Assembly: GCA_047629355.1 (NCBI GenBank)
Contig: JBLHWU010000035.1
Coordinates: 1 to 36,307 of the forward strand
DNA length: 36,307 bases
Direction of reading: 5' to 3'
Origin: CAYUNA01 sp047629355
Lineage (GTDB): Bacteria; Bacteroidota; Bacteroidia; Chitinophagales; Saprospiraceae
Notes under the pieces: generated by a model
Database searches by the model: none
Told to the model about the DNA's origin: nothing
What the model saw: only the letters and a program-made list of their open reading frames with translations
Shown: positions 1-6,885 of the stretch, one piece after another
Layout: every line of letters begins with the position of its first letter
Position numbering within the stretch: the first letter of the stretch is position 1
Program-made: the position numbers and the translations under genes

Positions 1-152
1 AATATGGCTTCATAAGGCATAAACATATTTTCATACATCCCATTGATGGTGAATTTAAAAACCTTGGCGTAGCCTTGCATAAACAAGATTAAGCCGAGAA
101 GAACACGGATGGTAAAAATGGCAATTTTTTGATTGAAAGCTGGTGATTGCAT
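1..152 (-). CDS. DoxX family membrane protein (N-terminal part only)
   Basis: The reverse strand opens with ATG at 152 and stays open to the left edge, giving 50 residues that begin MQSPAFNQKIAIFTIRVLLG. A first hydrophobic segment (about residues 8-27, ending near GLILFMQG) is followed by a YAKVFKF segment, a pattern typical of the first helix and loop of DoxX/DoxD-like small inner-membrane proteins. The rest, including the other expected helices, lies outside the window. The start follows a run of short AATCGA-type repeats (151-203) within a few bases. DoxX family assignment rests on this short N-terminus only. Confidence 0.6.
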   Translation of the reverse strand, partial: MQSPAFNQKIAIFTIRVLLGLILFMQGYAKVFKFTINGMYENMFMPYEAI

Positions 153-203
153 TATCTCGATTGTCTTGATTGATTCGATTATTTCGATTGTTTCGATTGA
201 GGT
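151..203. repeat. AATCGA/TCGATT short-word repeat upstream of the DoxX start
   Basis: The words TCGATTG, TTGATTG, TCGATTA, TCGATTG and TCGATTG follow each other with small changes, ending at the DoxX start codon (read on the minus strand). A similar array of GAGTCAATC words lies directly before the methyltransferase start at 10563. Function unknown; see the finding on word repeats before start codons. Confidence 0.7.
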
Positions 204-333
204 GCGTATTCACATTTTTATCTCACCGGACAAGAACGGAAAATATAAGTATTTTTCCACAAAAAGGCTTGAATTTTCATTTGAAACGTAATTTTTAACC
301 ACGATTTTGTAAATTGCCGTCGAATTTCAAACT

Positions 334-3300
334 ATGAACAACCTGTACGAAAATATCATTGAATTAGTTAAAAAATCTGCTCGCCACCATCGAACTTGGG
401 CAGTGCTTTGCTATCTGTTGTTTCCTTTCCTATTAGTTGCCCAGTCAGATGATTTTCGCTTTCGTTTATACAGTTTTGAGGATGGCTTGTCGCATAGAAA
501 TGTGTTCAAAGTACAGCAAGACACACATGGGTTTATTTGGCTAGCGACTATCAATGGTTTGAATAAATTTGACGGGCATCAATTTCGGTATTTCAATAGC
601 CATTCGACGAATTTAGTTTTGCCTAATGACTATATTTCTGATTTTGTATTGGATGAAAACAATCAGATTATTTTGGGCACAGGTACAGAACTAGGACGCA
701 TAAATCCTGATGCTAACTCCTTGAAAATCATGGAGATGGAAACGAACAGTGCCATTCTTAACCGAGACAGAAAATTTTATAACTTATTGGAAAATGAAGC
801 GGGTCGGGTGTTTACTTCGACTTATTTGATTGAATCGGGTGAAACGTGGTTGCAAGTTTTGGATGGTTCAAAATTGCGGGATATTTGCCCTGCAAAAGGC
901 ATTTATCCGCAGCATCCAATCATTGAGTTTGATGGAAAAATATGGTTTGGGAGCTATGAAAATGAACTGGAAGCACATCACTTTTCGCCTATTGCGCCAA
1001 CTAAGATTGATTCGACTACCATTTATGAATTTAGCTACTCTGGCGGTAAAAATGCGTCTTTTTCGCGAGTGATTCAATTGCAAAAAGTGCGCGATGTCCT
1101 ATTTGTATTGTTGGACAATGGGCAAGTTTATTATCTAAAAAAAGGGGCGTTGAAATTTCAAAAACATCCGATTACTAACGCAATTTTTAATACTGGAGAA
1201 TCCACTTCATTTTTAGTAAAAGAAAATGGTGACATCTGGGTGGGTGGTATGAGTACCCTTTGGCTGTATCGGGCAGACCAGGACGAGACGACCAATTTTA
1301 ATCAAAAATTAACGGATGTTTTTGACCATACTGCCAATTTTCGGCAGATTTTTCAAGACCAAACGGGCGTAACTTGGATTGCAACTGATTTTGGTGCATT
1401 AACAATTTCTGAAACGGAAACTTTATTTACCAACTACCTCAACGAAGGTAACGAATATTGTCGAAATGGCTTTTGTAGTACGCGCGGAATTGCCGAGGAT
1501 GAGAAGGGCAATATTTACGTTAGTTACTATAATTCTATTCATAAAATTAACGTCAAAACGGGGACGGCACAACCGCTTTTTAGTCGAAAACAAAACCTCG
1601 AATTTCCTTATGGCATTCTCTATCACAATAATGCTTTATATACTGGAAATGGTCTGAAAATTAATTTAAAAAACAGCCAAGTTGACACGATTACCAAGCA
1701 AATTCAATGTGCGGAAGGTGTGAACATGATAGATTTTGAAAACGAAATCTGGTTTGGTTGTGACGATAAATTAATGTTGCATAACACTGATAATCAATCT
1801 ATTAGATTTTTTGGAAATTCATCAGATATTCTTAAAAAAGCTGGTGTAAAAACGATAACTTGGCTGTTGCAAGGTAAATTTAGAAATTATATTTGGCTGG
1901 GAACCAAGGAAAAAGGGCTTTTTAAGTTGGATAAAAATCGGGGCGTCATCGCGCAATATTCGATGACAACATCCTCCAATAATCACCTATCCAATAACCG
2001 CATTATTACCATTCGAGAAGATGATCAAAAAAACCTCTGGATTGCGACGGGAGAAAGCATTAATCGCTTGCACATTCCGACTGGAAAAATTAGGGCTTAT
2101 ACGACTGAAAACGGACTGCCGAACAACTTTATTAACAGCCTTGAAGTCGAGACAGATTCGGTCATTTGGGCAAGTACAGACAATGGTTTAGCCCGTTTTG
2201 ATGTAGAAAGTGATACATTTAATAGCTTTTTTGAGACGGACGGTTTGTCTAAAAACGAATTCAACCGAATCTCCTCTTATCAATCAAAAAATGGACGCTT
2301 GTATTTTGGTGGATTGAACGGCATTAATGCCTTTTTTCCAGATGAAAATTTCGTTCAAAAAGAAGACCCACGACCTAATGGTAAACTGATTTTCACTTCC
2401 TTTTCAAAATATGACGGTAAAAATGGCAAACTTATTACTCGCCCAAAAACGTTCAGCCAACTGGACACTATTCAGTTGGAATACACGGATGAGTTTTTCA
2501 TTTTTAATTTTGCTTTAGCTGATTTTGCCAATCCACATTCGCGTCAATATAGCTATCAATTGGATGGTTACGAAACGGATTGGTCAACCGCATCGAATCA
2601 AAATGTGGCGCGTTACAACAACATTCCACCTGGAAAATACATATTTCGAGTCCGTGCTGCAAGTGGTGACGGAGAATGGTTGGAAGATGAACTGTCCGTC
2701 GCTTTGCAGGTCAAACGAGCATTTTATAAAGAGCCGTGGTTTTTTATTACCCTGAGTTTATTGGCTTTGGGCTTGATGTATGGAATTGGTCGGTATCGAA
2801 TTTATGCCCTTCAGAAAAATGAACGAATTTTGGAAGAACAAGTTGAAATTAGAACGGCCCAACTCAATGAAGAAAAGCAAAAATCTGAAGAATTATTGTT
2901 GAATATCTTACCTGCAAGTATCGCTGCCGAGTTGAAAGAAACGGGGCGAGCTAAGGCAAAACGGCATGAAGAAGTGACCGTTTTATTCACAGATTTTAAA
3001 GGCTTTGTGAAAATAGCTTCCAAAATGGAGCCGGAAGATTTGGTGGCAGAGGTCGATTATTGCTTCCGTGCTTTTGATGAAATTACAGAATTGCACGGAT
3101 TAGAAAAGATAAAAACCATCGGGGATGCCTATATGTGCGTCGGTGGTATCACAGGCAATAGTGCGGATGCGCCACAACGAATGATTCGGGCGGCTTTAGA
3201 AATTCAAGCATTTTTGCAAGCCTTGGCAATGGAAAGAAAAGAGTACAATCTACCCCATTTTGAAGCACGGATTGGGATTCATACCGGTGCGGTCGTTGCG

Positions 3301-3516
3301 GGAATTGTTGGGATTAAAAAATTCGCATACGACATTTGGGGCGACACCGTTAATATTGCATCAAGGATGGAACAGGCGAGTGAAATCGGACGTGTCAATA
3401 TTTCAGAGACGACTTTTCAATTAGTGAAAGATGATTTTGCTTGTACATCGCGAGGGAAAGTTGAAGTGAAACATAAAGGGGAAGTGGAGATGTATTTTGT
3501 GGATGGAATGAAGTAG
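334..3516 (+). CDS. Propeller sensor fused to class III adenylate cyclase
   Basis: 1060 residues. Residues 1-37 look like a long-n-region signal peptide or anchor (core TWAVLCYLLFPFLLVAQ). The extracellular part has two-component-regulator propeller repeats (for example GFIWLATINGLNKFDG near 67-81 and later IWLGTKEKGLF, LWIATGESI, IWASTDNGLARFD), then a Y_Y_Y domain (about 715-782). A transmembrane helix follows at 801-820, then a coiled coil (825-855), a linker (LLLNILPASIAAELKE) and a class III nucleotidyl cyclase domain (about 875-1055). Visible catalytic features are FTDFKGF and IGDAYM (metal aspartates) and NIASRMEQ (transition-state Asn/Arg). The substrate-selecting positions are Lys in KIKTIGD and Asp in YDIWGD, the adenylate-type pair. 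Inference: a periplasmic or surface ligand controls cytoplasmic cAMP synthesis, with the cyclase replacing the histidine kinase usual behind such propellers. Monocistronic; convergent with the TetR gene. Confidence 0.9.
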   Translation: MNNLYENIIELVKKSARHHRTWAVLCYLLFPFLLVAQSDDFRFRLYSFEDGLSHRNVFKVQQDTHGFIWLATINGLNKFDGHQFRYFNSHSTNLVLPNDYISDFVLDENNQIILGTGTELGRINPDANSLKIMEMETNSAILNRDRKFYNLLENEAGRVFTSTYLIESGETWLQVLDGSKLRDICPAKGIYPQHPIIEFDGKIWFGSYENELEAHHFSPIAPTKIDSTTIYEFSYSGGKNASFSRVIQLQKVRDVLFVLLDNGQVYYLKKGALKFQKHPITNAIFNTGESTSFLVKENGDIWVGGMSTLWLYRADQDETTNFNQKLTDVFDHTANFRQIFQDQTGVTWIATDFGALTISETETLFTNYLNEGNEYCRNGFCSTRGIAEDEKGNIYVSYYNSIHKINVKTGTAQPLFSRKQNLEFPYGILYHNNALYTGNGLKINLKNSQVDTITKQIQCAEGVNMIDFENEIWFGCDDKLMLHNTDNQSIRFFGNSSDILKKAGVKTITWLLQGKFRNYIWLGTKEKGLFKLDKNRGVIAQYSMTTSSNNHLSNNRIITIREDDQKNLWIATGESINRLHIPTGKIRAYTTENGLPNNFINSLEVETDSVIWASTDNGLARFDVESDTFNSFFETDGLSKNEFNRISSYQSKNGRLYFGGLNGINAFFPDENFVQKEDPRPNGKLIFTSFSKYDGKNGKLITRPKTFSQLDTIQLEYTDEFFIFNFALADFANPHSRQYSYQLDGYETDWSTASNQNVARYNNIPPGKYIFRVRAASGDGEWLEDELSVALQVKRAFYKEPWFFITLSLLALGLMYGIGRYRIYALQKNERILEEQVEIRTAQLNEEKQKSEELLLNILPASIAAELKETGRAKAKRHEEVTVLFTDFKGFVKIASKMEPEDLVAEVDYCFRAFDEITELHGLEKIKTIGDAYMCVGGITGNSADAPQRMIRAALEIQAFLQALAMERKEYNLPHFEARIGIHTGAVVAGIVGIKKFAYDIWGDTVNIASRMEQASEIGRVNISETTFQLVKDDFACTSRGKVEVKHKGEVEMYFVDGMK

Positions 3517-3575
3517 AATAATAGCTCGCTGTTGACGATTCACGGTGTATGAAGATACAGACCTAATGATTTTAT

Positions 3576-4154
3576 TCATGACAGTACCGCCAATCCTACC
3601 TCAATAATTTTCTTCAATTCTTGCGGATTTTTTTCAATTTTTGAAGTCATCCTTAACCCGCTAAAAAAAGTAAACAAATAAGCAGATATTTCCTTGATAT
3701 TCAGCTGATTACTGATTTCTCCACTATCCTTTCCACGTTGTAAAGTTTTGGAAACAATACGCTGAAAATTCGCTTTGTTCTCCAATAGATCTGACAAAAT
3801 ATGCGCATTATGCGGCAAGTAATCCGTAGCGCAATTAATCAAAAAGCAGCCTTTGCTGTCTCCTTCCATATCCGTTTGCATGGCTTCTAAAAACAACTGG
3901 TGCAAGCTCTTTTTTACCGAGTCAAATCGAGATAATTGCTTGGTTAAATATTCTGCTCCTTCTTTTTGATAAACAGCCAATGCCGCTTCATACAATTGAT
4001 TTTTACCACCAAATGTATCATAAATGCTCGCCCGATTGATGCCCAGATGATTGACCAAATCTTGCACAGAAGTTGCATAAAAACCTTGTTTCCAAAACAA
4101 GTTTTTCGCTTTATCTAAAGCTTCGGCTTCGTCAAATTGCTTCGTTCGTGGCAT
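3576..4154 (-). CDS. TetR/AcrR family transcriptional repressor
   Basis: 192 residues, normal length for the family. Residues about 5-52 form the DNA-binding head (DKAKNLFWKQGFYATSVQDL, then NHLGINRASIYDTFGGKNQLY), a classic TetR helix-turn-helix. The C-terminal ligand domain carries GCFLINCATDY, shared with a group of TetR regulators that often control short-chain dehydrogenases or other detoxifying enzymes. It follows the SDR gene on the same strand with a 79-base gap. That gap holds a terminator-like hairpin (4187-4219) and a TATCTTTG -7 element (4174-4181), so the gene probably has its own promoter. The two GAACGTTC palindromes upstream of the SDR gene are the likely operators. Ligand unknown. 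Confidence 0.93.
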   Translation of the reverse strand: MPRTKQFDEAEALDKAKNLFWKQGFYATSVQDLVNHLGINRASIYDTFGGKNQLYEAALAVYQKEGAEYLTKQLSRFDSVKKSLHQLFLEAMQTDMEGDSKGCFLINCATDYLPHNAHILSDLLENKANFQRIVSKTLQRGKDSGEISNQLNIKEISAYLFTFFSGLRMTSKIEKNPQELKKIIEVGLAVLS

Positions 4155-4173
4155 ATCATTGCTTATTTAAAAT

Positions 4174-4181
4174 CAAAGATA
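4174..4181 (-). promoter_or_regulatory. TAnnTTTG -7 element for the TetR gene
   Basis: Read on the minus strand this is TATCTTTG, an exact match to the Bacteroidota -7 consensus. It lies 20 bases upstream of the TetR ATG and just after the T-run of the preceding hairpin. I see no good TTTG -33 box at the usual distance. Confidence 0.5.
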
Positions 4182-4186
4182 ATAAA

Positions 4187-4219
4187 AAAACATGGTGATT
4201 TTAGAAATCACCATGTTTT
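4187..4219 (-). terminator. Rho-independent terminator after the SDR gene
   Basis: A perfect 15-bp stem (AAAACATGGTGATTT paired with AAATCACCATGTTTT, loop of 3) lies 14 bases after the SDR stop codon. Read on the minus strand it is followed by a T-rich stretch. It separates the SDR gene from the TetR gene, so any co-transcription would need read-through. Confidence 0.75.
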
Positions 4220-4233
4220 GACTATTTCAAAAT

Positions 4234-5007
4234 TTATACTTGCGCAAATCCACCATCCACTGGAATCTCTGCACCATTCACAAATGACGCATCATCTGAT
4301 GCTAGAAACAATGCAACGGTTGCTACTTCCGGCCCTTTCCCAAAACGCCCCAAGGGAATCATGGAAGCGAAAGAACCTGCCATTTTATTGATGTTTTCTT
4401 GCGGAGCATTGTGCTTGCCGTAGATAGGCGTATCAATCGGACCAGGGCTAATTGCGTTCACTCGAATGCCACGGCTACCAAACTCTGAAGCTAACGTTTT
4501 GGTGTACGACCGCAATGCTGCCTTACTACCTGCATATGCTGCCATCCCTGCAAACCCTTTGACATTCGTGACAGAAGTATTAAAAATAATACTGCCGCCG
4601 TCATTCAAATGTGCGGTTGCTTCGTTGACGGTAAAAATTGGTCCTTTCAAGTTCACATTGATGACTTCATCAAAGATTTCTTCGGTTAGGTTTCCCGTTT
4701 GTTCTAAGCGGAAAATTCCTGCATTTAAAAATAAGATGTCAATTTTTCCAAATTTTTCTACGGTTTTGGCAATGAGGCTTTTACTATCTGCCGTGCTGCT
4801 AGCTTCGGCTGGCAACAACAAATAATCACCTATCAATTGGTCTTCGATGGCGTTCAGTTTTTCTTGCGAGCGACCTGTTAAGACAACTTTTGCGCCCTCT
4901 TGTAAGAATAATTTAGCGGTGTCTAAACCCATACCGCTAGTTGCACCCGTTACGATGGCAGTTTTTCCTGATAATTTACCCATTTTTGATGTGTTTTTAA
5001 AATGCAT
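4234..5007 (-). CDS. SDR family oxidoreductase
   Basis: 257 residues as an open frame. The family-typical start is more likely Met9 (ATG at 4983, giving MGKLSGKTAIVTGATSGMG, 249 residues), because classical SDR proteins start a few residues before the Rossmann motif. Visible motifs are TGATSGMG (nucleotide-binding glycines), LNAGI, a Ser in FNTSVTN, the catalytic YAGSK (YxxxK), SPGPIDTP, and a C-terminal VDGGF. The fold and NAD(P) dependence follow from the family; the substrate cannot be told. It lies upstream of a TetR gene on the same strand, with palindromic operators at 5133-5175, a common arrangement for stress- or xenobiotic-induced reductases. Confidence 0.93.
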   Translation of the reverse strand: MHFKNTSKMGKLSGKTAIVTGATSGMGLDTAKLFLQEGAKVVLTGRSQEKLNAIEDQLIGDYLLLPAEASSTADSKSLIAKTVEKFGKIDILFLNAGIFRLEQTGNLTEEIFDEVINVNLKGPIFTVNEATAHLNDGGSIIFNTSVTNVKGFAGMAAYAGSKAALRSYTKTLASEFGSRGIRVNAISPGPIDTPIYGKHNAPQENINKMAGSFASMIPLGRFGKGPEVATVALFLASDDASFVNGAEIPVDGGFAQV

Positions 5008-5044
5008 TCAGGTGTTTGCAGTTTCTCCACTTTGGTCGAAATGA

Positions 5045-5052
5045 CAAAATTA
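5045..5052 (-). promoter_or_regulatory. Possible -7 element for the SDR gene
   Basis: Read on the minus strand this is TAATTTTG, a TAnnTTTG match 62 bases upstream of the preferred start at 4983. No clear -33 box is visible, and it lies about 80 bases from the operator palindromes. A promoter between the two operators (TATTTTAG-like, near 5141-5148) is an alternative. Confidence 0.3.
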
Positions 5053-5128
5053 AAGTTAGATTTGCTTTAAAATAACTTCATTTTTAAACAAACAATCGAA
5101 CAGCTATTTTTTATTAATAATTTAATTG

Positions 5129-5176
5129 GAATGAACGTTCTAAAATAAGACGAACAATAATAGAACGTTCGTTCTG
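5129..5176. promoter_or_regulatory. Twin palindromic operators, probable TetR binding sites
   Basis: GAACGTTC, a perfect 8-bp palindrome, occurs at 5133-5140 and again at 5163-5170. The second copy lies within AGAACGTTCGTTCT (5162-5175), and a half site (CGAAC) lies between at 5151-5155. GAACGTTC-type palindromes are common TetR operators. Placement upstream of the SDR gene, two genes from a TetR regulator, supports this. Binding itself is inferred. Confidence 0.6.
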
Positions 5177-5260
5177 AAATAAAAGTTTAAATGGTTTTAA
5201 AAAAAATGGTAAAATTAATTTTAAAAAAGGAAATCCGTAATTTTGAAATGGTTAGAATAG

Positions 5261-5460
5261 AATAAATGGTAACTACTCAGGTGCTTTAACGTACTGATTA
5301 TCAGTTATTTATAGTTTTGTTTAAAAATTATATTTGTCTGGTTTTTTCAAATTTTCGACAAAAAAGCATATTTTTAACATTTACATAACTAAAAACACCT
5401 ATTTTTAACTCTTTTTAACTAAAAATAAGGTTTAAACCACCTGAGTAGTTACAATAAATG
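5261..5460. mobile_element. 184-bp MITE, IS66-like ends, with 8-bp target duplication
   Basis: The element spans 5269-5452. Its ends are perfect 15-bp inverted repeats (GTAACTACTCAGGTG at 5269-5283, mirrored at 5438-5452), and the next bases also mirror with one mismatch. It is flanked by identical 8-bp direct repeats AATAAATG (5261-5268 and 5453-5460). Ends starting GTAA with an 8-bp duplication are the signature of the IS66 family. The interior is AT-rich and has no coding frame, so it is a non-autonomous derivative. Confidence 0.85.
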
Positions 5461-5630
5461 ACTTAGGAACGCGGAATAAATAAATGCAGATTCTTGGAAG
5501 TGAGGTTTTGTTCTCAGTTTTTGCTTTAAACGTGCGATTTATGTTGATACAATGAGCGTTTTTAAAGTGAAAAATGAGGACTAAATATCCTGTCAAGAAT
5601 CTGCATTTATTTAATTCGCATTCCTTAGTC
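5460..5630. mobile_element. 171-bp palindromic element with 37-bp inverted ends
   Basis: The left arm (5460-5496) and right arm (5594-5630) are inverted copies over 37 bases with four mismatches. Ends read GACTWAGGAAYGCG. No coding frame and no obvious target duplication. A shorter relative lies at 32601-32662, sharing both the terminal sequence and an internal AGGATATTTA segment. Probably a MITE family; the parent IS is not in the window. Confidence 0.7.
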
Positions 5631-5775
5631 CAATATCTTCGCCGAATGATGAATGTTGAATTATAAATGATGAATAATTGAAAACAGAGTTATGTATTTA
5701 TCTAGTAATCATATAAATACGAATCTATCTTATTGTGAATTTATCGTTCATCATTTGGCAAAGACATTGTTAGAC
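5629..5775. repeat. Imperfect palindrome built of ATGATGAAT words
   Basis: The left side (from about 5632, through CTTCGCCGAATGATGAATG) mirrors the right side (to about 5772, CGTTCATCATTTGGCAAAG) with scattered mismatches. The left side repeats ATGATGAATG-like words. No gene. It lies directly between the elements at 5460-5630 and 5808-6039. Confidence 0.5.
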
Positions 5776-5807
5776 AAATCACATTAATAAATAACTTCCC
5801 TAAATCT

Positions 5808-6039
5808 CCTGTATTGAGTGTACGAAAAACTGTACGCACACGTCAACAGTCTTTTGTGAGATATGTACTTGTTTAGGAATGCAGGCACAGCGTGCCGACC
5901 CTTTTAGTAACAAAGTAATATTCTCTATACTTATAGCCACAGCTTGGCGGTACTCTTGAACTTTTGAAGAGCAAAGAATGCCGGCACGCTGTGCCTAGTG
6001 AATACGTGTACGTGCAGTTTTTCGTACACCCCCTGTATT
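5808..6039. mobile_element. 216-bp MITE with 28-bp ends and 8-bp target duplication
   Basis: The element spans 5816-6031 between identical direct repeats CCTGTATT (5808-5815 and 6032-6039). Its ends begin GRGTGTACGAAAAACTG and mirror over about 28 bases with three mismatches. A second inverted pair (GGCACAGCGTGCCG near 5885 and its mirror near 5980) lies inside. No coding frame. An 8-bp duplication with such ends could fit an IS256/mutator-type transposase, but that assignment is a guess. Confidence 0.75.
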
Positions 6040-6053
6040 TCTTTTTCCCTTAC

Positions 6054-6506
6054 TTAATTCTTAACCAACTCGTGCTTTTTCAACTCCTCTAAAGTCACCG
6101 TAAGCAATGCTTTTTCATGCGTGCTTTCTAAAACTACAGGCGGCGCAACGCCAACTATCATCGCCTCTTTCCAACGGTCAACGCACAAACACCACTTATC
6201 ACCAGGCTTTAGACCTGGAAAGTTGTAAACAGGTGCAGCCCTTTTCAAATTGTTGCCACAGCTCGCAGAGTAATTCAGAAATTCTTCCGTCATTTCGGCA
6301 CAAACTACGTGTACGCCACGGTCCCGGGCATCGGTGTTGCAATAACCGTCACGATACCAGCCGGTTTTGGGTTCAAAACAGCAGGCTTGAAGTTCGGTGC
6401 CAAGGACATTTTTAGCGTTGGGAGTCATGTTGTTGTTTTTAAAAGTGAAACTGATAGTAGCAATACTGCTACTAATTATAATAAGGCTGAAAAAGAGTTT
6501 TTTCAT
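6054..6506 (-). CDS. DUF2237 family protein with signal-peptide-like N-terminus
   Basis: 150 residues. From residue 33 it matches the small DUF2237 family well: NVLGTELQACCFEPKTGWYR, YCNTDARDRGVHVVCAEMT, FPGLKPGDKWCLCVDRW and GVAPPVVLESTHEKAL, with conserved cysteines. Family members are about 115-130 residues, normally without a leader, and have no established function. Here the first 21 residues (MKKLFFSLIIISSSIATISF) look like a signal peptide or anchor. If translation instead began at Met27 (ATG at 6428), the protein would be an ordinary cytosolic member. The clean hydrophobic leader favours the long start. A palindromic element begins 17 bases upstream of the start codon. Confidence 0.85.
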   Translation of the reverse strand: MKKLFFSLIIISSSIATISFTFKNNNMTPNAKNVLGTELQACCFEPKTGWYRDGYCNTDARDRGVHVVCAEMTEEFLNYSASCGNNLKRAAPVYNFPGLKPGDKWCLCVDRWKEAMIVGVAPPVVLESTHEKALLTVTLEELKKHELVKN

Positions 6507-6523
6507 GATAATCTTTTTTATAA

Positions 6524-6680
6524 GTAGGTGACCTTAAATAATCGACACTTTTGACAGTGGATATTTTTTGTTTAAGGAATTTTAAAAATCCTTGAATAAT
6601 CCCTTTATTGAATGATTTTTAAAGCTTCTTAAACAGAAAATAGTAGGTTCTAAAAGTCTCGATTATTTGAAGGCATCTAC
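6524..6680. repeat. 157-bp long-arm palindrome (hairpin element)
   Basis: The two halves mirror each other over about 75 bases with mismatches. The left end is GTAGGTGACCTTAAATAATC, and the right end read in reverse is GTAGATGCCTTCAAATAATC. It fills the space upstream of the DUF2237 start and touches the next element at 6681. No coding frame, and no clear target duplication. Confidence 0.65.
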
Positions 6681-6837
6681 CATAGCCGTCAGGTTAAAAA
6701 AATAAAATGCTGATTATCAGGATTTTAAATAAAAAATTAAATCAAGTATTAAAATATATTATTTTTTATAACCAGTTGATTTTCAATAGAAATTTTGTCT
6801 TTTCATTTATCAAAGTTCTCTTAACCTGACGGCTATG
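6681..6837. mobile_element. 157-bp MITE with perfect 17-bp inverted ends
   Basis: CATAGCCGTCAGGTTAA at 6681-6697 is exactly mirrored at 6821-6837. The interior is AT-rich and non-coding, and it contains TGATTATCAG. The end resembles those of IS231-type IS4-family elements in layout (CATnnCC.TCA..TTAA), which is inference from memory of the family. The flanks GGCATCTAC and GGCGTGTAC match at 7 of 9 bases, so a decayed target duplication is possible but not proven. Confidence 0.65.
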
Positions 6838-6885
6838 GGCGTGTACTTAAAATGGTGTTTCAAGGAAAAAGTTTAGAAACACTTT

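Noticed and set aside
6681..6837. Proven target duplication of the MITE
   Set aside because: The flanks GGCATCTAC and GGCGTGTAC differ at two of nine positions, and the left one is also the end of the neighbouring palindrome.
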